64,000 bases of DNA from contig JAKSXM010000147.1 in the NCBI GenBank assembly GCA_022575985.1, forward strand, positions 21,052,001-21,116,000. The letters run 5' to 3'. Source of the stretch: Anagrus nilaparvatae. Lineage: Eukaryota; Arthropoda; Insecta; Hymenoptera; Mymaridae. Numbering within the stretch: position 1 is the stretch's first letter; the number at the start of each line of letters is the position of its first letter. A program made the position numbers and the translations under genes. Positions 33,978-44,853 of this stretch are shown piece by piece. The notes below the pieces were generated by a model. The model was not told the DNA's origin. It saw only the letters and a list, made by a program, of their open reading frames with translations, and did no database searches.

Positions 33978-34221
33978 ATAATTAACTGATTTCAGTTTAT
34001 TTATTGTAGGTTGCATTATTTGTACTTGTTAGTATTAACTTTTGTCCAATGATTTGTAAATAAAAAATTAATTAAATTATGTATTGTAAATAGAAAATTA
34101 TGTATTGTAAATAGAAAAAATTTTTTGTATATAAATGTATTATAGTATTTTGTTCTTTTTTATGTTATTCTTTTTCAAAAAATTAATGTATAATCATTGT
34201 AATTCATTTGAAAGGGGAGAA

Positions 34222-34437
34222 TGGTGTGAAAAGACACCTTTATTATTTTAAATAATATATGTAAAAAGAGAGAGAAGATAACGCACGCACGACCGACGGA
34301 GTCTCTCGTCGATCAGTGCGCGCTCGGCTTTCATGCTTTATGCATGTATAATAAAATCAATATTTAATCTATTAATTATTGTAATTATTTTACACGCCTA
34401 CACTCTTTTAACTCCATCATAAACTGTTACGTGTCCA
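34222..34437 (+). repeat. BEL/Pao 3' LTR
   Basis: 216 bases, about 2 % different from the 5' LTR by eye; preceded by the polypurine tract, followed by ATCCA. Confidence 0.92.
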
Positions 34438-34740
34438 ATCCAGGATATGCCCATATAAGTTATTTGGGTCGCTATTCAAGGATTTCGACTCCTTTTTCAT
34501 AAATAATTACTTTTTCACCTTTAAAATAGTTAAAACTACCCCTAAAAGGCGTGTGTTTGTTATTTTCGCACTTTGAGCGTCCAGAAAATATCCGTATAGG
34601 TTTTTTGGGTCTCTTATCAAGAATTTTAGCAAAAATTACACCTAGAAGGGGTGTTTTTGTTGTTTTTGCACTTTGAGCATCCATATTAGGTCCATTCAGG
34701 TTTCTTGGTCGCTATTTATTTAATATCGTACAAAACATAC
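34438..34740 (+). repeat. Tandem repeat array, right part
   Basis: Resumes after the BEL element with ATCCAGGATATGCCCATATA and two or more units containing 'actttgagcgtccag' / 'actttgagcatccat' and 'aaaggcgtgtgtttgtt' / 'gaaggggtgtttttgtt' about 110-120 bases apart. The unit matches 28190-28525. Confidence 0.65.
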
Positions 34741-35517
34741 ATAAAATTAAATTTATAGATATAATAATACTTATTTAAATATATTTTTATCTATTTTGTT
34801 AATATTAATTAACCCTTTTTATACCAAAACAAAACTTAAAACTACCCTTATTATTTGAGTTTCTAGAAATAAACCAGTTTTTTTTTAAACCAGGGCAAAA
34901 AATAGTGTAAGCACCATGGGCCAAATACTTTAGACACGAGCGTGAACACATATCACTCGTGCCCGGCTTCGCTGAGCACTCGTGCTAGTGTTCACGCTAG
35001 TGCCGAAACTTTTACGCCCTTGATACTTAATATACTATTAAAGGACAATAAAATTTAAATTAATACTTTTTTTTTTATTTTATAGATATATCTAGTATTT
35101 TTTTTTCTTTCATTTATTAATCTTCTTCGCATAATTATTATTGTGATGTGTATACATATTATGAAAATACTATATGAAAAAAAAGTAAATAGTAAAAGCA
35201 ATGCGTTAGAGAGAGATTAAAATATATAAAATTGTTATAAACAAATTTTTTTTTTATTATAAAATTGTCATTGGAGACAAAAATGAATCTGCAATCAGAA
35301 AAGAAAAAAGTTGACCGGAAGTGCCCCAAAAATCAATTTATATTTGTTAACGCGACAGACAAGTCAAGTTAAATAAAAGCGTGTTATAACACTGAACCTT
35401 AACCGTAATACTAATTTTGCATTACACTTAATAAATAGTAATCATGACTGTAAGACTATACATTATTATCTTGAACCATTACATTTTTGTAAAAAAAATT
35501 TTGGAAAATACATGGAT
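34741..35517. other. Intronic stretch containing a dispersed repeat with GC-rich hairpin
   Basis: 34888-35045 is a second copy of the 24455-24545 repeat. Its middle contains a GC-rich hairpin at about 34934-35002, with AGCGTGAACAC pairing with GTGTTCACGCT and a CACTCGTGC repeated on each side of CCCGGCTTCGCTG. Elsewhere AT-rich, unassigned. Confidence 0.6.
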
Positions 35518-38193
35518 TAGTGGAAGCAAATTAGACAAAAAAGTCACTGAAAAAGGATGTAAAAGGGAAGTGCAATTTTTTTTTTTTTGTGTTTAATATA
35601 CATATGTAAGAAAGAATCTGATTTTTTTTGTTTCCCGGAGGACCTCTTCGCCAGATATGGGGCAAAAACTACTTTTTTGCTAAATTATAAGAAGTTTGCT
35701 ATCGAATTTTGTCATATCTCTGGTTAAAATGGTCATAAAAAAAAAAAAAAAAATGGAAAATTTTCGTAATTGGACAGAGACTAGAACTAATTGGGTGGGG
35801 TTCCTATTAAAATACACCCTAACCTCCAAAAATCCAATTTTGTCCAATTTAAAAATTTTTTTTAATAACTTGGGCAAAAATAATCAGATTTTTATGAAAA
35901 TCTCAGGAAATATGTATTTTAATGACGGGACCATGAGGTAAAATTTTTGTGAAAAAATTTTTTTTTTTTTGGCCAAAAATCAAATTTTTTCGCAAAAATT
36001 GAGCAATTTTGAAATTAGCGCCATTTTATGCAAAAACATGCTAGGGTAATTTTTTTTTTTTTTAAAGTTGCCTTTTTGTATGTACTTTAACCTCAGTACG
36101 CGCAAGTATTCGTTAGCTCAATTAAAATGCCCATTTTAGGAGCAAGAATGAAAAATACCCTATTAATTTTTAAATTTTTTTCATTTTTGCCGTATTTAGT
36201 GTAATTTGGGGAATTTTTCGGGCTACTTCTTGCTTATTTTATACAGCATTTAAGTTTTCCTTTTATTCAGTCACAATATTTTTCTTAAAATTTGGCCTAA
36301 CCTCAAAAATAACGTTTTTTTGGGTCCTGTCGTCAGGCATGCTATTTAATGCCATAAAAGCTCCATGGAAAAAAATGGCTGGAATTTATGTTTTCTGACC
36401 CCCTAAACACGAATCCGAGATCCGTTTTGCCAAATTCGTGGTCAATTATTTGTTATTAACAATTTCTTGCAAAATTTGATAACAATCTAAATGTTAAATA
36501 TCCTGTAGCTAAAACAATTCAAAATTTTGATAAGAACCTGATTTTATTATACATATTTTGACTCACTGAATCCGAATTTCTAATTTATAAGGTCGTATGA
36601 TTAATTTTTTAAACAATATTTAATTGTTAATAAATTGTTTAAACAATTTTTTCTTGAAAATTAAGTGTGACACTTTTTTTTATGTATTTTTTGACCCTCT
36701 GATCACGATTTTCAGGTTCTTTCTTTTAAAAATCTTACTTATAGTAATTGTTTAAACAATTTTAATTTGTTTATAAGCCAAAATTAATATGTTGCTATGT
36801 CATATTCTACATTGATACCTTTATTTATGTATTTTTTGAACTTTTGATAACGATTTTCTGTTTTTTTTTTTTTTTCAAAAACCAACCCCTGTGATTATTT
36901 AAACAATTTTATTTTGTTTATAAGCCAGAATAAGTATGTTGTTAAAAATCGACAAAAACACGAATTACGTTGTAATATTACGTTAAATAAATAATCTTGC
37001 ATTGAGTCTTGCATACTACTAACCCAAGAGTTAATTTTATTGATTTTAAAGTTTAAATTGTGCAAGCAAATAATGGGGTTGGTTTAGCAGCATAGTAATT
37101 TTGGCTTATAAACAAATTAAAATTGTTTAAACAATTACTATAAGTAAGATTCAGTGAGTCAAAATATGTATAATAAAATCAGGTTCTTATCAAAATTTTG
37201 AATTGTTTTAGATACAGGATATTTAACATTTAGATTGTTATCAAATTTTGCAATAAATTGTTAATAACAAATAATTGACCACGAATTTTGCAAAACGGAT
37301 CTCGGATTCGTGTTTAGGGGGTCAAAAAACATAAATTCCAGCCATTTTTTTCCATGGAGCTTTTATGGCATTAAATAGCATGCCTGACGACAGGACCCAA
37401 AAAAACGTTATTTTTGAGGTTAGGCCAAATTTTAAGAAAAATATTGTGACTGAATAAAAGGAAAACTTAAATGCTGTATAAAATAAGCAAGAAGTAGCCC
37501 GAAAAATTCCCCAAATTACACTAAATACGGCAAAAATGAAAAAAATTTAAAAATTAATAGGGTATTTTTCATTCTTGCTCCTAAAATGGGCATTTTAATT
37601 GAGCTAACGAATACTTGCGCGTACTGAGGTTAAAGTACATACAAAAAGGCAACTTTAAAAAAAAAAAAAATTACCCTAGCATGTTTTTGCATAAAATGGC
37701 GCTAATTTCAAAACTGCTCAATTTTTGCGAAAAAATTTGATTTTTGGCCAAAAAAAAAAAAATTTTTTTCACAAAAATTTTACCTCATGGTCCCGTCATT
37801 AAAATACATATTTCCTAAGATTTTCATAAAAATCTGATAATTTTTGCCCAAGTTATTAAAAAAAATTTTAAAATTGGACAAAATTGGATTTTTGGAGGTT
37901 AGAGTGTATTTTAATAGGAACCCCACCCAATTAGTTCTAGTCTCTGTCCAATTACGAAAATTTTCCATTTTTTTTTTTTTTTTTATGACCATTTTAACCA
38001 GAGATATGACAAAATTCGATAGCAAACTTCTTATAATTTAGCAAAAAAGTAGTTTTTGCCCCATATCTGGCGAAGCAGTCCTCCGGGAAACAAAAAAAAT
38101 CAGATTCTTTCTTACATATGTATATTAAACACAAAAAAAAAAAAATTGCACTTCCCTTTCACATCACTATTAAATCCTAATTTGCTTCCACTA
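35518..38193. mobile_element. 2.7-kb near-perfect palindrome (foldback element)
   Basis: The left arm starts TAGTGGAAGCAAATT and the right arm ends AATTTGCTTCCACTA. The arms stay nearly identical for about 1.06 kb (35518-36581 versus 37148-38193). Landmarks include 'ttggacagagactagaacta' (35771) and its complement (37934), and 'gacaggacccaaaaaaacgt' (37388) with its complement (36313). Inner segments 36733-36797 and 37083-37147 also pair; the left side holds about 150 extra bases (36582-36732). The same 65-codon open frame appears mirrored in both arms, a symmetry artefact rather than a gene. No transposase. Transcription would give an about 1-kb dsRNA stem. Confidence 0.9.
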
Positions 38194-38298
38194 GATACAT
38201 TTGAAGAATTTGAAACATATGAAAATATCAAAATAAACAAAGATCCAATTTAAAATGATAATTTAATATTCAATAAAAATATCTTATATGATAAATTA

Positions 38299-38418
38299 TT
38301 GGTTCCTAAATGAGGAACCATTGTGATGGGTCAAATTTTGATTTTTGATTTTTTGGCGTATAAGCACGTTTTGGGACCTCAGGAAGCTAAAAAACCGGTT
38401 TTTAAAAAAAGTCTGTAT

Positions 38419-38467
<49 letters not shown>

Positions 38468-38985
38468 TAACCGGTGAAATTTCACAACCATTATGGAATT
38501 AATGATATCTCGAAACTGATAACTAATTTTTTTAAAATTTTTTTTCTAAAATTTTCGTCACAAAAAAATACAAAAAATACCAAATTTTTTTTCTCTTTGG
38601 ACGTAGTACCTAATTTATTTCTATGAGAGAACTAGTTTTATAAAGTTCGTTTATAGTAATATTTTGGATCTGATTCCGAATTTTTTCAAAATTTTTTTTT
38701 CTAGATTAAATAAACAAAAAAATTATAAAGACTGCAATATTTTTTTTTTGGTGTAATACTTCATTTAGTTCCATGAAAGTACTTACATTTGAAAATATGG
38801 TTTTATCTCGACTCTTATAATTAATTTTTTTAAAAGTTGTTCCAAAATTTTTGATCAATAAAAAAAGCTTTTAAAAATTATTAAAAATGTATGTATGATT
38901 GCATGCTAGTAATTGGTGATATCTGTAGAATATTGAAGTATTAAGCTCATTGTTTAAGGAACCTTAGTACCAGCTAGTTGGCAGG
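38299..38985 (+). repeat. 'GGTTCC' long repeat family, copy 2 (short)
   Basis: Head TTGGTTCCTAAATGAGGAAC, then AACCGGTTTTTAAAAAAAG, a (GT)n tract (38422-38464) and TAACCGGTGAAATTTCACAA. Fewer internal units than copies 1 and 3. The end resembles AAGGAACCTTAGTACCAGCT. Confidence 0.72.
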
Positions 38986-40825
38986 GTATTATTATTTAAA
39001 ATCTGATTATCCATGTATTTTAATTTTATTTAAAAGTCCAATAAACTAAATTTATATATATATATGCTAATATTAAATGAAAACTTGTTAATTTTTAAAT
39101 AATTTTATTCTTCTCAAAATCTGATGATGAAAATTTATATTTTCGGAACGCATGGTTGTTAATATAATAACGATTTATAATTTTAAATCAAAAAGGACAA
39201 TAATTTAAAAAAAAAATATTTTTTTATAATTATTATTATATATTTATAATTGAAGACAATTATCAAAATTATTTTAACATCTATAAATTTCTTTTTTAAT
39301 TAAGGTGTACGGCTTGTCTGAAAGATAGTTATGCAAAAGTTGGGTACTTCCGATTTTATAGCTAAAAATTAATGTTCAACCTAAAAGAAGATCGTACGTT
39401 TTTGGATTATTTTGATTTAATTTTTTGGTATTATTAGATAAAAAGTGTCAAAGGAGGGGGTGAAAATAAGCGAAAATTTGCCTTGCTCGCATTGGGTGGC
39501 ATGAAAAGTTGCTTTTCTGGTCCCCAAAAACGTGGTCAAACTCATTTTTCAAAATCAGTCTTCCTCTTTCTAATATTTATCAAAATATCTCTCGTTTATA
39601 TAAAATATAGAAATAAATACATGAGAATAGTCATTTTTTAGCGGTTTTCCATTTTTTTTCGCAATTTGAGGTTGGCCAAACATTAAACCAACGAGAAAAG
39701 TTTCTTTTAATTAGATTGAAATTTGTATAACGTGGAAAAACGACTCTATGTGCACAAAAATTGTTTTTTTTGCTTTACATCTAAATATCAAAAATATTTA
39801 ATAAATAAAAGCAAAAATTCTTATCAATCAATTTTGATGTGCTTGGTCTTAAAATCTTTTTCTTGATTTTTTTTTGTTCTATAAGAAAAATTTGCTTTTC
39901 TTGAGTGATTTAATTATAATTTTGGACAATTGAATGTTTTTTGTCATTTTTTGATTATTTTTTGTCAATTTTTGGATATTTCATTTTGGGATTTAGTCGG
40001 AAATATGTCAAAATACAATAATATTAAAAATATTAAATAAAAAGAAAGATTTTATGACCAACAGATCAAAATCTATTGATTAGAATAAAAAATATTTAGA
40101 TTTAAAGTTAAAAAAACACAATTTTTATGCCCATAGAATATCCTTTATAAGACTAAAATTAAAAATTAATTATTTTAAATTAAAAAATTAAAATTAAAAA
40201 AAATCCTATATATATTAAAATGAAAGATTGCAAAAAATTGAAAAATTTTGATTTTATTACAGATCACATTATGAAATATTGAATGGATGAAAATCCATAA
40301 AAGTGGTTTTAATTTAATCCTTAAAGAAATACCCCCAGCCGATTTTTTTATTTTCAAAAAATAATTAAATGATTTCAAGAAATCAGTCTTAGAAGTTAGT
40401 GGTTGAAAACGTATAAAAATTTTTTATTTTTTCACTAAAACTGATTTTTCTTAGGATCTAAAAGGTCTTTTGAGACGCGCTTTAGTGCAAATTTTTCCTT
40501 GGAAAAATGCTATCGATTTGACGTTTTTTTTTTTTTAATCCGAGCTCATGATTCAGAGTAACAACTGTTTGAAGCCAAAAAAATCAAAATTTAAAAACTA
40601 AAAAAGTTGTCACCCTAATCACTTCGTAACTCAAAATCTATATCACCAAAATGATCAAACTAAGGTGCTATGTATTTCTTAGAGCGTTATCTAAAACAAG
40701 TTTTTTTGGTTTTTAATTTAACTCTTTCATTAAAGAGAAATCTCAAAAAACCACTTTACGTAAAATTACAAAAAAATTTATCATTTAAAAAATTTTTTTA
40801 ATATCTAAACAAAATATATATATAT
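38986..40825. other. Unassigned intronic stretch, 1.8 kb
   Basis: AT-rich, with no convincing ORF, terminal repeats or tandem structure. TTAAGGTGTACGGCTTGTCT near 39299 looks like a MITE end, but no matching inverted partner was found. Confidence 0.4.
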
Positions 40826-43030
40826 GGGCATTTCCAGGGAAGAACGACCAGCCGAAAAATAAAAAATGAAAAAAAAATTTTTTTGTGTCACTTTTTACCT
40901 GAGATTTGTGAAACCGCTCCTATTTTAGACTTCCTGATGCATTATTTTGATATACGGCTGCTCCAAAGTTAGATTTTTTCATTTTATTGATTTCAGCTGC
41001 CCAGTTCAACCTAAAATAACTCTAAACCATTTAACTTTTTATATATACATGTGATTAGGAAAAAATTTTATTTTTACCTGGACTACCAAAAAAAAAAAAA
41101 AATTTCCATTTTGACTCTTTTCACTTTTTTTCCTCCTCGACGGTAGCTTTCAAACATCCAGAAAATTTGTTTCGCCATGATTTTTTTCAACTTTTTTTTT
41201 CTTAAAATTCACTTCAAAGGGTCTAATTGACATCCTGAAAGTCCTGAGATGTTATAGGCAATGATCGGTCCACAATCTTAAATTTTGGTTCTTCAATTTA
41301 CCTAAAAATCATCAAAAATGTAAAAATTTAGGAGTAAAATTTAAAAAAAATTAAATTAGACCTTACCAACATATTTCAACTTGAAAATCTTCATCTGCTG
41401 GACCACATGAACACATTGAAACACAAAATTAGGTCTGGATACTTTTCCTGGAGCTAAATCACCCAGAACCAACCTCCCGTCAACATCCAAAAATTAAAAG
41501 AATCTCTAAAAAAATGATAAATTACAACTAAAATAATTATAAAATATTAGTTTAGACTGAAAAATACTTAAACTAACTTACCAAATATATTTTCAAGTAA
41601 ATTAAAAATCTAAAACTCCATACTGGAACCTGGAAAAAAAATTAAACACAAAGATTAATTCTTATTTTTTGAAAAAAAAGTTATAAAAAGAATTTTATAC
41701 TTATCTGATCATTATTTTCCTGGTGCACCTTCTTCTTCTTGACATAAATTAGTACCTAAAAAAAATAATTAACAATTAATAACAACAATATTTATCATAG
41801 ATTAATTTTATAAGTATAACTTTACAAAATCATATGTGAAATTAGCAGAAGAAAAATTTTGCATGCCTCTGAAAAAAACTACTTTATCATGTGTTGATTT
41901 ATTATTTTTTTTCTATTTGGATGCATTTCCATGAGCATGACATTTTTATAATAAAAAAAAAATTTTTCTTGTAAATGCTAATTTCAAATTTGTAAACAAA
42001 CATATGATTTTGTATTATTATACTTATAAAATTGGTATAAGATAAATATTGTTGTTAATTATTATTAATGGTTAATTATTTTTTTTAGGTACTAATTTAT
42101 GTCAAGAAGAAGAAGGTGCACCAGGAAAATAATGATCAGATAAGTATAAAATTCTTTTTATAACTTTTTTTCAAAAAAATAAGAATTAATCTTTGTGTTT
42201 AATTTTTTTTCCAGGTTCCAGACATGGGCAGTATGGAGTTTTAGATTTTTAATTTACTTGAAAATATATTTGGTAAGTTAATTTAAGTATTTTTCAGTCT
42301 AAATTAATATCTTATAATTATTTTAGTTGTAATTTATCATTTTTTTTAGAGATTCTTTTAATTTTTGGATGTTGACGGGAGGTTGGTTCTGGGTGATTTA
42401 GCTCCAGGAAAAGTATCCAGACCTACTTTTATGTTTTAATGTGTTCATGTGGTCCAGGAGATGAAGATTTTCAAGTTGAAATATGTTGGTAAGGTCTAAT
42501 TTAATTTTTTTTAAATTTTACTCCTAAATTTTTACATTTTTGATGATTTTTAGGTAAATTGAAGAACCAAAATTTAAGATTGTGGACCGATCATTGCCTA
42601 TCACATCTCAGGACTTTCAGGATGTCAATTAGACCCTTTGAAGTGAATTTTAAGAAAAAAAAAGTTGAAAAAAATCATGGCGAAACAAATTTTCTGGATG
42701 TTTGAAAGCTACCGTCAAGGAGGAAAAAAAGTGAAAAGAGTCAAAATGGAATTTTTTTTTTTTTTTTTGGTAGTCCAGGTAAAAATAAAACTTTTTCCCA
42801 ATCATATGTATATATAAAAAGTTAAATGGTTCAGAGTTATTTTAGGTTGAACTGGGCAGCTGAAATCAAAAAAATGAAAAAATCCAACTTTGGAGCAGCC
42901 GTATATCAAAATAATGCATCAGGAAGTCTAAAATAGGAGCGGTTTCACAAATCTCAGGTAAAAAGTGACACAAAAAAATTTTTTTTTCATTTTTTATTTT
43001 TCGGCTGGTCGTTCTTCCCTGGAGGTGTCC
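40826..43030. mobile_element. 2.2-kb near-perfect palindrome with exon-like blocks in its arms
   Basis: Outer ends GGGCATTTCCAGGGAAGAAC and GTTCTTCCCTGGAGGTGTCC. The flanks are ATATATAT on both sides. The arms run to a small loop near 41890-41980, so the whole element is a hairpin. Reading the right arm on the + strand there is an ordered series of splice-like signals: TTTTTTTTAG before 42090, a donor-like GATAAGTAT near 42138, TTTTTTCCAG before 42214, TTTG|GTAAGTT at 42271, TTTTTTTTAG before 42350, GTTG|GTAAGGT near 42488 and GATTTTTAG before 42554. The blocks between have no long ORF. Because of the symmetry the left arm carries the same series on the minus strand. Confidence 0.85.
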
Positions 43031-43039
43031 ATATATTAT

Positions 43040-44115
43040 TATATTATTTTATATTACAAAAAATATATATTGAATATTTTCGACTTTAATCAAGTTGTGA
43101 ACAATCAATATGACTTTTGCAATAAAATATTTTTTTTTAATGATATTTTCATAGACGAAACAAAATAAAATATGCATTGGCAATTTATAAAGTTGTGAAA
43201 AATTATTAAAATTATTAATAATTTATATAATTATGAACAATCAATATGACTTTTGAAATAAAATACTTTTTTTAAAAATATTTTCATAGACGAAACAAAT
43301 TAAAATATACATTGGGAATTTATAAGCTTGTGAAAAATCAATCTGACTCTTGCAATAAAATATTTTTTTTGGAAATTTTTATTTTTTCAGGTTTAAGATA
43401 GACGAATGAAATTTTATGATGTTATGATGTTTTCATATACAAAACGAAATAAAATATACATTGACAATTTATAAAGTTATGAACAATCAATATGACTTTT
43501 GCAATAAAATATTTTGTTTTATGATATTTTCATAGACAAAACGAAGTAAAATATACATTGGCAATTTATAAAGTTGTAAAAAATTATTAAAATTATTAGC
43601 AATTTATAGAGTTATGAACAATCAATATGAATTTTGCAATAAAATATATTTTTTTTAAATTTTTATTTTTTCATGTTTAGGTCAGAGGAATGATATTTAA
43701 TGATATTTTCATAGAAAAAACGAAATAAAATATATATTGAAAATTTATAAGTTGAAAACAATCAACATAAGAAACATAAGATTTGCAATAAAATATTTTT
43801 TTTAGAAATTTTTTTTTTCATATTTAAGACAGATGAATGAAATTTTTTGAAATTAAAATATATAAAACGAAATAAGATATATTGGACATTTATAAATTAT
43901 GAAGAATCAATATGACTTTTGCAGAAAAGATTTTTTTTTGAAATTTTCATTTTTTCAGATTTAATACAAACGAAAAAGGTTTTATCAGATTTTCATAAAT
44001 AAAGCAAAATATAATATATATATGAAATTTCTATAGTTAGGAAAAATCAATATGCCTTTTGCAATAAAATATTTTTTTTGGAAATTTTTATAGTTTCAAG
44101 TTTAGGACAGATAAA
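43040..44115 (+). repeat. Satellite array, about 140-base units, left part
   Basis: About eight units, each with AATCAATATGACTTTTGCAA, TAAAATATTTTTTTT, 'catagacaaaacgaaataaaat' and 'acattggcaatttataaagtt'. The word AATCAATATGACTTTT or a variant occurs near 43106, 43238, 43340, 43486, 43617, 43904 and 44045. Some units carry 'ttttcaggtttaagacagacgaatg'. The array continues at 52684, beyond the LINE insertion. Confidence 0.85.
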
Positions 44116-44853
44116 TGTAAATGTAAATGTAAATGTAAATATGATTTATTTGTCCAGAACAAAATATGATACATAATTATAACAGTTTATTTATAAAGTT
44201 TATAAAAATATATATATAACTATACAATAATTTATTAATAACATTATATAACATAATTATATCAAATAAAGTGAAACAATTTTAGCAATATCATGGCAAC
44301 AATGAGTAAAACAGACAATAGTAACAGGAAAATAAGGAAATATTAAATTTCTAATAACATTAATGCATTAAGTCTTGATAAATATAATAATAATAATAAT
44401 AAATATAATAATAATAGAAGTGCAATTTCTTGAAAAGTAACATCACAGCTAACACAAGTGCAATAAATAATTGGTAATAAATGAGCTATTCATCTATAAT
44501 TTGAACAACTTGTGCTTCGCGTGTATCGTATTCGCTGCCGCCATATTAACTTCATGTGTACTTATATACTTTCTTTATTTTGTGTACTCATACTTTTAAA
44601 TTTTGACTGCGCGATACAAACTATCATATCAGTATTAAACTTATTGTTATGCAGAACAACATCATAGTGTCAACTCAAGTGAAATTAGTGCAATTGTGCA
44701 TGAGTTTTTTCTAGTCATCATATGTGATTTAATGTGTGTATATATAAAAACAATATAAAAAAAAAAAAAAACACACATTCAAAATTAACATCGTTCTAGT
44801 TATCATTATATGATAACCTAAATATATTGTAATTTATTACTTTTATACACAAG

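Larger units (their letters stand above)
28526..34437 (+). mobile_element. BEL/Pao LTR retrotransposon, 5.9 kb, defective
   Basis: Identical-length LTRs (216 bases) at 28526-28741 and 34222-34437, beginning TGGTGTGAAAA and ending TTACGTGTCCA, with about four differences. Both sides carry the 5-base target duplication ATCCA (28521-28525, 34438-34442). The primer-binding site TGGTCCTTCAGCC starts at 28745 and resembles the 3' end complement of tRNA-Tyr, as in many insect BEL elements. A polypurine tract GAAAGGGGAGAA ends at 34221. The pol pseudogene occupies 30518-33977. The 1.77 kb between the primer site and pol contains no recognisable gag or complete protease, so the copy could not move on its own. 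Confidence 0.93.

Noticed and set aside
35680..38041. Identical 65-codon open frames in the two arms of the 35518-38193 palindrome
   Set aside because: They are mirror images produced by the inverted repeat, low complexity and without start context or domain features.
39299..40825. A further MITE starting TTAAGGTGTACGGCTTG
   Set aside because: No inverted partner found downstream within 1.5 kb.
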